Shown: positions 1-5,783 of the stretch, in pieces
How positions within the stretch are numbered: position 1 is the first letter of the stretch
Layout: the number at the start of each line of letters is the position of its first letter
Assembly (NCBI GenBank): GCA_003651045.1
Contig: QMTJ01000055.1
Span: forward strand, 1-7,154
DNA: 7,154 bases
Direction: 5' to 3'
Source: Thermoplasmata archaeon
GTDB lineage: Archaea; Thermoplasmatota; E2; DHVEG-1
The notes under the pieces: generated by a model
What the model was told of the DNA's origin: nothing
Seen by the model: the letters and a program-made list of their open reading frames with translations, nothing else
Database searches by the model: none
Translations under genes and position numbers: made by a program

Positions 1-51
1 TATTAAAATTATTGTTAAAATAATCATTAACATGAAGAGTGTTGTTGGGAA
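1..51 (-). other. Start of a C-terminal transmembrane anchor (cut by the window)
   Basis: Residues 1381-1397 read FPTTLFMLMIILTIILI, an uninterrupted hydrophobic run after the last Ig-like domain. Together with the signal peptide this predicts a type I membrane protein with nearly all its mass outside. The gene should end soon beyond the left edge. An archaeosortase-type signal (PGF plus transmembrane helix plus basic tail) cannot be judged because the tail is outside. Confidence 0.7.
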
Positions 52-3000
52 GATCGTTACATTTATTGTTTCAACTGGTGACGTGTAGACGATACCTGCT
101 GTATCTGTTATCTCTGTTTTGAATTTATAGTATCCACTACCATTTACTGCTGTGAAAACCCATTTAAATGGCGCTATAGTTTGGCTGTTGTCACCATATT
201 GTATCCATTGATCCGGCCAGTTTTTATTATCTGTAGAGTATTTATAGTATAATTTTATGTTTTCTACAGATACATCTTCTGGGTATTTAGCAGTGATTGT
301 GAACTTGTCATCCCAGTGCCATTCATGGAAGTTAGTAAGGTCTACATAAAATTTTGAAATATTTTCATCTTTCATAATTGTTAATGGTTTATCTGTTGTT
401 ATATACTCGTTCCCAAGGGCATCTGTTATTTTGAAGAAAACACTGTGTTCCTCGTTTATCCTCATTGACTCCCAGAGTGTTTCTGGTAAACTCCAGGTTA
501 TGTTAAATACTGCTTCATTTATATCTGATTTTATCTTTATCCAATCTCCTGCATCAAACCTATATGAGATAGAGTCTAACTTGTAGTCATCATATAGTTT
601 TAGATCAAAAACTGGTAGATGTGTAACCTTATATACTGTTTCAAACTGGTTCTCTAGAGACGGCGGGGTCATGTCAAACAAAAACGTGATACTATCCTCG
701 TTGATTTTGTTTTCATCTATCTCTTCTTCGTTACCAGCTAAGTCTTTAGCAACAGTTACAACCTGATAATAGCCTCCTTTCATTGGTTCGTTGTTGATTT
801 TTCCAAACTCCCAACTATATATACTTGGTAGCCTAGGTGTACCAAATGTTTCCCATTCTCCATAGTTTTCTCCGTCTGTTGAATTCCGGTATTTTAACGT
901 TACACTACCAACTCCGCTTCTAACACTTGAGTCACCTGTGTCGTTTGCTTCTGCTTCTATAGTAAATGGTTTGTTATATTGTGATTTGTATAAGTTGATG
1001 TTTTTTATATGCGACCAGGGTTTCAATGTATCCATTTTGAAACTAATAGTGTTACTAATAGCTTCGTTACCCGCGAGGTCTTTTATAGCGAATGTAATGT
1101 TTTTCAACTCAGAAATACCTATTTTTAAATCCTGCAGTTTTGCTCTTATCCTTGTCTGGGTTACCCCTGATTCATCATCAGCTACTGCAGGATACCATTT
1201 TGAAAGTATAGATGTATCACTTCCTTTAGGGGTGTAACCTATACGGTATTTAGCAGTATCTGTATCGAGACCAGATAGTACGCTATTATATGATAGATCA
1301 CGTACTTCTATAGAACATTCCGGGAGGGACATGTTAATCCAGCCTTTTTCACTGGGTTCAAAACTATCGTTTATAAACTCTGGTGGTTTTTTCTCCTCAA
1401 CCCAGTTCACCATCCAGCTGTTCAGAACAGGAGTGGACTCTGAAAAATTACCTATTTCAAAAAAGGCTTTAAGTTTTATCACGTTACTACGTATACCTGA
1501 TATCTTGTTTTCAACTCCATCGAGATTCTCTATCGTTTTTAAAACAACGTTATCATTATTTAGTATACTAAAAATGATCGTGTTATTCTCTGTAGTATTC
1601 TCCATAGTAGCGTTAAACTCATTCCACCAATACCCTTTAGGTACATGGATAGAAGTCGATAAAAGTTCTCCTGTAGAGGTTGGGGAGTACCCGCCGATAC
1701 AGTATAACCCTCCTGTGAGATCTATGGTATCCTCTGTAGCACTCACAATCAATACACCATTAGAGATAATCGGTGAAGCAACAACATCAACCCATGGTGG
1801 AATCCAGTTGGGTCGTTCAATCTGATAACTCCAAAGTGGTTCAACAGATTCATTATCGTTATTTATTGTGTTGAACACATAAACTGTACCTCCCCCGGTG
1901 ACAACATAAACCTTGCTGCTAGCAACTATTGGAGAGGTAACATAATGTGTAATAATTGAGTTATCAACCAATTCATATGACCATTTTTTATCACCAGTAT
2001 CAGGGTCAAATGCGATAAATTCACCATCTGGAGAGAGAACAAACAAGGTATCATCAGCATATGCAGGTGTAGAAATAGGAGCGGTACCACTTATCAGCCA
2101 GTAGAAATTAGGACCTTTTAAAATATTTAACAGAGACGTAGTAGTATTCCCAGGTAGTGTTTTATTCCACAGTTCATCTCCTGAGTTTGCATCTACTGCA
2201 ACGATTTTGTTTTCACCATAAGATGATATATTTTTCTTCTCTCGCGTGAGTACAAAAACTTTTCCATCTGCATAAACTGGGGAAGAACGACCGATTATTC
2301 CAACACTTGTATTCCAGATTTCTTTACCGGTGTCGATATCGTATGCGAATAAACTACTACCCCACATGTTTTGACAACCAACAAAAACCATGTTGTTACC
2401 TACAGCTGGGGCAGATAAACTACCAGCGGGTAACGTTATTGGATCCCATAAAGGATTACCTGTGGAGACATCTAACGCTATCAGTTTGTTATTCAAACTA
2501 AGAAACTTACTTAAAACCGAGGTTATAGGTAAATCCCATAGTAAACCACTCCAGGATGTTATAAAAATTCTACCGTTATCGATCGTTGGAGGAGAGGAGA
2601 AACAAATGGTTTCACTATTCGGGGAATAACTCCATTCCACTTTGGAAAGATTTGATAAATCTAGAGCATATATCTTATTTGCTTTATTAGGCATGCATGT
2701 ACCGATTATAAGTAGTTTATCAGTAGCTGCGATACAAGCATCAACTTCATATGAAACTTTAGTACTAGTAACGGGAGTTTGTTTACCTGTTTTTGAATCA
2801 GCTGTTTCATTAAAAACATAGATTTTTTTATCACCTGAAGCAACATACACTTTACCGTTACTTGTCACAGGTAGACGGAAACCTCCACCAACGTTATATC
2901 CTTTTGAATACCAATAAAGATCCTCTGGTTTGGAAGTTAAACCAGCTCCTACATATGCCCTAGTGTTCGCAGGGTTTTTACCAAATATACTCCAGTCTCC

Positions 3001-4191
3001 ATAGAATTCATTGATTTTCACTTCTCCGTTTTTAACTGTTACACCATCTACTTTACCTACTCTATAGGTGTAAGAGAAACTGTCAGTATACCCTTCTTTT
3101 TTCTGCCACATAACACCCCAGTTATCAAGTAAAGGTGTTACATCAGATGCACTAGACCGTAGGATGGCTTTTAACCTAATACCTGTAGCTGTGATTGAAG
3201 AAATATCAAGCGGGGAGGTTTTACTAGAGAAACCCTCTATAATGTTTTTATCTTTATCTAAAACCTGTATAGTTATACTAGTGGTTTCAGTAGCTTTTGT
3301 TCCACTCCAAAATACTTTTTCCCATCCACCAAAATCTGGGGGTTCTATCACACTTGAGATTATATACCCTTCTGTGAGGTAACCATATGTTGTTGTTACT
3401 TTCGCTTCGACATAATCTGTAGATAAAATAGCGTTTTCATTACTGTTTTTTGGTGTACCAACTATTAAGATATCAACATATCCATCATCACTTATGTATA
3501 ACATTTTTTTAGTAAGAGTATAAGTGAGATCAGGTTTATCTCCGTCTATGCCACCAACGTTCGACTGATTGTATACTATAGAATCTACCTGAGTCCATCT
3601 TGGAAGGATGTCATCATAGGTCCATACCCACATGGAGATTTCTTTTAAATTAACTTCATCAACAGGTTGATAACTACCAAAAAACCATTTCAAAGTAATC
3701 TTGTTTATATCATCAATTTTTTGTTTAATTTTGAATTGGAAATGATGCATCGGAGAAAAAACATATACATCAGAGCCTATAGATTCTGTTGTTAGACATT
3801 CATCATCTATCTTACTAATCAATGACATATCAGTTTTTTCAACAGCTATACCTGGTGCTAATAGTGGACTAATGAATTGATTGATAAAATCTCCAAGTAA
3901 ACCACCACCTGTAACCCCAAGTTCACGATACCATGCCTTTACATTATCTGGATATTCTTCATAATTGTAAGTTGTCTCTGGTGTTCCTTTTTTTAGTTTA
4001 ATCTTCCCGATCTCATTGACACATTTGTTTAACTCAGATATATCCTTTGCGTCACTGAACTCGTCTATCCATATTCCTTCATCGTTTAATTTTTCAAATT
4101 TACCAAGTGTAGTAGTAGAAAAATTTAGTGTTAAAAACATAGCTAATATCGCTAATATAGCAAGTTTTTTTATCATCTTATTAACATTCAT
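1..4191 (-). CDS. Giant secreted surface protein: signal peptide, duplicated beta module, PQQ-like beta-propeller, Ig-like repeats, membrane anchor (3' end outside window)
   Basis: The frame is open from the ATG at 4191 to the window edge: 1397 codons, no stop. The start is supported by AGGAGA six bases upstream and an immediate signal peptide (1 to about 30). In order I see: an unrecognised stretch (31 to about 138); a beta-rich domain (about 140-265); a beta module (270-366); a PQQ-like propeller (about 399-835) opened by WSIFGKNPANT and built of about eight repeats with 'SPxxxxGxVxV' and 'LDxxTGxxxW' patterns; a second copy of the module (839-933); four Ig-like domains (about 934-1380) with DLAGN at 1038-1042 and 1150-1154; and a hydrophobic stretch from 1384 to the edge, probably a C-terminal anchor. 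Many N-glycosylation sequons are spread along the chain (for example N461, N627, N654, N676, N682, N860, N953, N1031, N1230, N1377). The propeller may bind a ligand or partner outside the cell. I see no catalytic residues, and no PQQ-enzyme activity is implied. The exact function is unknown. Confidence 0.9.
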   Translation of the reverse strand, partial: MNVNKMIKKLAILAILAMFLTLNFSTTTLGKFEKLNDEGIWIDEFSDAKDISELNKCVNEIGKIKLKKGTPETTYNYEEYPDNVKAWYRELGVTGGGLLGDFINQFISPLLAPGIAVEKTDMSLISKIDDECLTTESIGSDVYVFSPMHHFQFKIKQKIDDINKITLKWFFGSYQPVDEVNLKEISMWVWTYDDILPRWTQVDSIVYNQSNVGGIDGDKPDLTYTLTKKMLYISDDGYVDILIVGTPKNSNENAILSTDYVEAKVTTTYGYLTEGYIISSVIEPPDFGGWEKVFWSGTKATETTSITIQVLDKDKNIIEGFSSKTSPLDISSITATGIRLKAILRSSASDVTPLLDNWGVMWQKKEGYTDSFSYTYRVGKVDGVTVKNGEVKINEFYGDWSIFGKNPANTRAYVGAGLTSKPEDLYWYSKGYNVGGGFRLPVTSNGKVYVASGDKKIYVFNETADSKTGKQTPVTSTKVSYEVDACIAATDKLLIIGTCMPNKANKIYALDLSNLSKVEWSYSPNSETICFSSPPTIDNGRIFITSWSGLLWDLPITSVLSKFLSLNNKLIALDVSTGNPLWDPITLPAGSLSAPAVGNNMVFVGCQNMWGSSLFAYDIDTGKEIWNTSVGIIGRSSPVYADGKVFVLTREKKNISSYGENKIVAVDANSGDELWNKTLPGNTTTSLLNILKGPNFYWLISGTAPISTPAYADDTLFVLSPDGEFIAFDPDTGDKKWSYELVDNSIITHYVTSPIVASSKVYVVTGGGTVYVFNTINNDNESVEPLWSYQIERPNWIPPWVDVVASPIISNGVLIVSATEDTIDLTGGLYCIGGYSPTSTGELLSTSIHVPKGYWWNEFNATMENTTENNTIIFSILNNDNVVLKTIENLDGVENKISGIRSNVIKLKAFFEIGNFSESTPVLNSWMVNWVEEKKPPEFINDSFEPSEKGWINMSLPECSIEVRDLSYNSVLSGLDTDTAKYRIGYTPKGSDTSILSKWYPAVADDESGVTQTRIRAKLQDLKIGISELKNITFAIKDLAGNEAISNTISFKMDTLKPWSHIKNINLYKSQYNKPFTIEAEANDTGDSSVRSGVGSVTLKYRNSTDGENYGEWETFGTPRLPSIYSWEFGKINNEPMKGGYYQVVTVAKDLAGNEEEIDENKINEDSITFLFDMTPPSLENQFETVYKVTHLPVFDLKLYDDYKLDSISYRFDAGDWIKIKSDINEAVFNITWSLPETLWESMRINEEHSVFFKITDALGNEYITTDKPLTIMKDENISKFYVDLTNFHEWHWDDKFTITAKYPEDVSVENIKLYYKYSTDNKNWPDQWIQYGDNSQTIAPFKWVFTAVNGSGYYKFKTEITDTAGIVYTSPVETINVTIFPTTLFMLMIILTIILI
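52..1392 (-). other. Four Ig-like domains forming a probable stalk
   Basis: Residues about 934-1380. Domain 1 (934-1056) has the SGLDTDTAKYRI pattern, then KWYP, and ends 'ITFAIKDLAGNE...FKMDTLKP'. Domain 2 (1057-1177) has SGVGSVTLKYRNSTDG, W and F residues, GGYYQVVTVAKDLAGNEE and ends 'FDMTPP'. Domain 3 (1178-1276) has DSISYRFDAGDWIKI and VFFKITDALGNEY. Domain 4 (1277-1380) has ENIKLYYKYSTDNKNW and GYYKFKTEITDTAG. The 'D.AGN' or 'D.LGN' strand followed by 'DxTPP' is typical of bacterial and archaeal Ig-like repeats in cell-surface proteins. Boundaries are approximate. Confidence 0.75.
1393..1677 (-). repeat. Beta module, copy 2 (after the propeller)
   Basis: Residues 839-933, from TGELLSTSIHVPKGYWW through IRSNVIKLKAFFE to STPVLNSWMVNWVEE. 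Its landmarks line up with residues 270-366, including the closing 'TPxLxxWxVxW'. The copies are strongly diverged, so the duplication is old or arose by module shuffling. Four sequons (N860, N865, N869, N915) fall in this copy. Confidence 0.65.
1687..2997 (-). other. PQQ-like (BamB/WD-like) beta-propeller domain, about eight blades
   Basis: Residues about 399-835. The opening DWSIFGKNPANTRAYVGAG matches the usual first strand of such propellers ('W.MFG.NP..TG'). Eight 'SxPxxxxGxVxV' strand pairs occur near 440, 486, 533, 593, 636, 707, 752 and 805. They are interleaved with 'LDxxTGxxxW'-type turns: IYALDLSNLSKVEW, LIALDVSTGNPLW, LFAYDIDTGKEIW, IVAVDANSGDELW, FIAFDPDTGDKKW and VYVFN...EPLW. 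The last strand is LYCIGGY. Blade count is seven or eight depending on how the N-terminal strand closes the ring. These blades usually form a scaffold or binding surface. Confidence 0.85.
3094..3384 (-). repeat. Beta module, copy 1 (before the propeller)
   Basis: Residues 270-366 run from GYIISSVIEPPDFGGWEKV to TPLLDNWGVMW. The order of landmarks (an SS/ST strand, a P, an aromatic W, a 'TxxxTSITIQVLDKDKN' strand pair, 'IRLKA', then 'TPxLxxWxVxW') recurs at residues 839-933, after the propeller. This is a coding, protein-level repeat; I did not see a strong DNA-level match between the copies. Confidence 0.65.
3397..3774 (-). other. N-terminal beta-rich domain of the surface protein
   Basis: Residues about 140-265 alternate beta-like strands: FQFKIKQKIDDINKITLKW, then MWVWTYDDILPRWTQVDS, LTYTLTKKMLYISDDGYVDI and LSTDYVEAKV. 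The run 'W.Y....P.W..V' followed by 'YI...GYV.IL' and 'TDYVE' resembles a beta-sandwich I recall from other archaeal exported proteins, often next to Ig-like or propeller domains. I cannot name a Pfam family with confidence. Confidence 0.5.
4102..4191 (-). other. Signal peptide of the surface protein
   Basis: Residues 1-30 begin MNVNKMIKK (three lysines), then run through the hydrophobic core LAILAILAMFLTLNF, then a polar STTTLG before the charged KFEKLNDEG. This is a standard Sec-type signal, with cleavage probable somewhere in 25-30. There is no lipobox cysteine and no twin arginine, so a Sec/SRP route is inferred. Confidence 0.85.
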
Positions 4192-4197
4192 ATGATG

Positions 4198-4203
4198 TCT
4201 CCT
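4198..4203 (-). promoter_or_regulatory. Ribosome binding site of the surface-protein gene
   Basis: The minus strand reads AGGAGA, then CATCAT, then ATG. This six-base spacing fits a Shine-Dalgarno site and decides the start at 4191 over the in-frame ATG five codons further in. The perfect palindrome ATAGCTAT (4206-4213) lies just upstream and could form a small hairpin beside it. Confidence 0.7.
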
Positions 4204-4314
4204 ATATAGCTATTATCATATTTTGTAACGATACATCTACTGATAGAGAGTATAGAGCTAAATGTTTTAATATTTTTATTATGATTTTGCTTTTTTATCT
4301 AAATTACTTGAATC

Positions 4315-4340
4315 TAACATATTTATTTAACATATTTATA
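4315..4340. repeat. Tandem 13-base direct repeat
   Basis: On the plus strand TAACATATTTATT (4315-4327) is followed immediately by TAACATATTTATA (4328-4340), identical over the first 12 bases. It overlaps the candidate TATA box. It could be a pair of regulator half-sites or a simple slippage duplication. Confidence 0.6.
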
Positions 4341-4347
4341 TACTTTA
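4331..4347 (-). promoter_or_regulatory. Candidate TATA promoter of the surface-protein gene
   Basis: The minus strand reads ATAAAGTATATAAATATG. This resembles an archaeal BRE plus TATA box and is the best match in the 179-base spacer. A start site about 25 bases downstream would give a leader of roughly 115-120 bases before the ATG at 4191. The whole spacer is so A+T-rich that TATA-like strings are common; a second candidate, AAAAATATTAAAAC, lies at about 4263-4276. Confidence 0.35.
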
Positions 4348-4357
4348 TGGTATATAA
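4336..4357. repeat. 8-base inverted repeat in the kinase to surface-gene spacer
   Basis: TTATATAC (4336-4343) and GTATATAA (4350-4357) are perfect complements around TTTATG. It lies 14 bases after the kinase stop and overlaps the candidate TATA box. It could be an operator or a weak 3'-end hairpin of the kinase mRNA. No T-run follows on the minus strand, so an intrinsic terminator is not supported. Apart from this, the tandem repeat and the ribosome binding site, I see nothing coding in 4192-4370. Confidence 0.45.
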
Positions 4358-4370
4358 TTTATATTTTTAA

Positions 4371-5720
4371 TTATTTTTTAATAAGTATTTGTATGTCCAT
4401 AACATTTGTACCTGTTGGGCCTGTAAGTAATACATCATTTAGTTCTTTAAAAAACTTGTATGAGTTATTCTCAAGTAGAAAACGTGTTGGATCTAAACCT
4501 TTCTCCTGCGCCCGTTTAAAAGTATACCTATCTGCAATAGCACCGGCAGCATCGCTGTTTCCATCTATCCCATCAGTAGCGAAGGAAGCAAAAACCACGT
4601 CTTTTTCATCTAAATCTTTTACACTACTTAAAACCATTTCCTGGTTTCTTCCTCCCTGTCCCTTACCCTTTACTGTAACAGTGGTTTCACCACCAGATAT
4701 AAAAGCGTTTTTCTTAGCATAGCTATTAATATAGTTCACTGTTTTCTCTACCAAGTATTTACCTACTTCTCTCGCCTCGCCATCTAAAGAAGTAGTAAGT
4801 ATCATCGTTTTATAACCTATTTCTCCTGCTTTTTCTTCTGCAGCTTTACATGCGATTTTGTTATTCGCAACGATAATGTTATATACTTTTTTAAAGATGG
4901 GATCACGTTCTTTCGGCGTTTCAGGGATTTTACCATTTACCCCATCTATTATTGTTTCTTTCACAGAAACTGGTACTTTCTCTAATAAACCATGTTTTTT
5001 TAGGATATCATGTGCATCAATGTATGTAGTGGAATCTGGATGTGTAGGGCCTGATGCTATAAACTCAAGAGGATCACCTATTATATCCGATATGATAAAA
5101 GAGACAACAGTGGATCTACTATATTTAACAAGTTGTCCTCCTTTAACAAAGGAGAGATGCTTACGTATAGTATTTATTTCGTTGATATCAGCCCCGGATT
5201 TCAGAAGTAAATCAGTTGTACGTTGCATGTCTAATAGCTTGACACGTGGTTTACATAAAAGCGATGAACCACCGCCAGATATCAGCACAAACAACAAATC
5301 ATCCCTGTCACATTTTTTAACTATTCTAATAATCTCCTCTGTAGCTTTTAAACTGTTTTCATCAGGTATAGGATGCCTACCAACAAAAGTAGACACATTA
5401 CTATGCTCAACTTTTTTATCAATCTCATTAGTTACAACAGCACCCTCTTGGATGTTTTTAACTGAATCACATACCCCCTGTGCCATACCAACGCTAGCCT
5501 TCCCGAAACCAACAAGGTATATATTTTCAAAATCAGATATCTCTAATGACTCAGATTGAGAGACACTGATAACGTCGTTTCTAAACCTTGTTTTAACAGC
5601 TTTATAAGGATCAACAGCGTTAACAGCTGCAGAAAAAATATCAAGTATATCACTTCTTATTTGTTTCAACTCTATGGTTTGACCGTTTTTAACGATTTGA
5701 TCTCGGTTTTTAAATATCAT
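4371..5720 (-). CDS. gck: Glycerate 2-kinase, MOFRL/DUF4147 family
   Basis: This enzyme phosphorylates D-glycerate with ATP to 2-phosphoglycerate in the cytoplasm. In archaea it feeds the lower glycolytic pathway from the non-phosphorylative Entner-Doudoroff route, or salvages glycerate. Numbering from the ATG at 5720 (449 residues, normal for the family), the N-terminal DUF4147 domain shows GFGKAS at 71-76, HPIPDE near 116-121, ISGGGSSL at 147-154, INTIRKHLSFVKGG at 182-195, SDIIGDP at 211-217 and SGPTHPD at 223-229. The C-terminal MOFRL domain shows SGGETTVTVKGKGQGGRNQE at 342-361, ATDGIDGNSDAAGA at 381-394 and TGPTGTNVMD at 433-442. A TTG at 5732 would add four residues (MGLT). I prefer the ATG because archaeal relatives, as I recall them, begin 'MI.NRD', which the ATG gives (MIFKNRD), and because it is preceded by GGGTTTGACT, nearly the same as before srp54. 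The gene lies about 60 bases after srp54 and may be cotranscribed. The family is certain; glycerate as substrate is family-based. Confidence 0.93.
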   Translation of the reverse strand: MIFKNRDQIVKNGQTIELKQIRSDILDIFSAAVNAVDPYKAVKTRFRNDVISVSQSESLEISDFENIYLVGFGKASVGMAQGVCDSVKNIQEGAVVTNEIDKKVEHSNVSTFVGRHPIPDENSLKATEEIIRIVKKCDRDDLLFVLISGGGSSLLCKPRVKLLDMQRTTDLLLKSGADINEINTIRKHLSFVKGGQLVKYSRSTVVSFIISDIIGDPLEFIASGPTHPDSTTYIDAHDILKKHGLLEKVPVSVKETIIDGVNGKIPETPKERDPIFKKVYNIIVANNKIACKAAEEKAGEIGYKTMILTTSLDGEAREVGKYLVEKTVNYINSYAKKNAFISGGETTVTVKGKGQGGRNQEMVLSSVKDLDEKDVVFASFATDGIDGNSDAAGAIADRYTFKRAQEKGLDPTRFLLENNSYKFFKELNDVLLTGPTGTNVMDIQILIKK

Positions 5721-5737
5721 AGTCAAACCCAAAACTT

Positions 5738-5769
5738 AAAACCCCCTAAAAGAGAATAGGAGGTGTTTT
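5738..5769 (-). promoter_or_regulatory. Imperfect hairpin between srp54 and the kinase gene
   Basis: On the minus strand AAAACACCTCCTA pairs with TAGGGGGTTTT over 11 base pairs with two single-base bulges, around an eight-base loop (TTCTCTTT). It is followed by TTTTAAGTTTTGGG, moderately T-rich. It lies 14 bases after the srp54 stop and 17 before the kinase ATG. It could be a transcript 3' end or processing site for srp54, or a structure controlling kinase translation. Pairing was done by eye. Confidence 0.45.
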
Positions 5770-5783
5770 GTATCAAATTTTTT

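Noticed and set aside
1331..1825. A 164-codon open frame on the plus strand, with others at 938-1237, 2307-2629 and 3164-3382
   Set aside because: All are antisense to the continuous surface-protein frame and show no recognisable domain.
1687..2997. PQQ-dependent dehydrogenase
   Set aside because: Only the blade repeats match. I do not see the catalytic and cofactor-binding signature of quinoprotein dehydrogenases, and the domain context is structural.
1..4191. Possibility that the surface gene is a pseudogene or several genes
   Set aside because: Manual translation gave 1397 sense codons with no stop, in one frame from start to window edge, with domain patterns continuous throughout.
4192..4370. 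A small RNA or tRNA gene in the largest spacer
   Set aside because: No cloverleaf, C/D box pair or GC-rich stem was seen. The stretch is almost entirely A+T with only short repeats.
4858..5559. A 233-codon open frame on the plus strand
   Set aside because: It is fully antisense to the glycerate kinase, whose motifs are unmistakable, and its translation (serine- and phenylalanine-rich) looks like a reverse-strand shadow.
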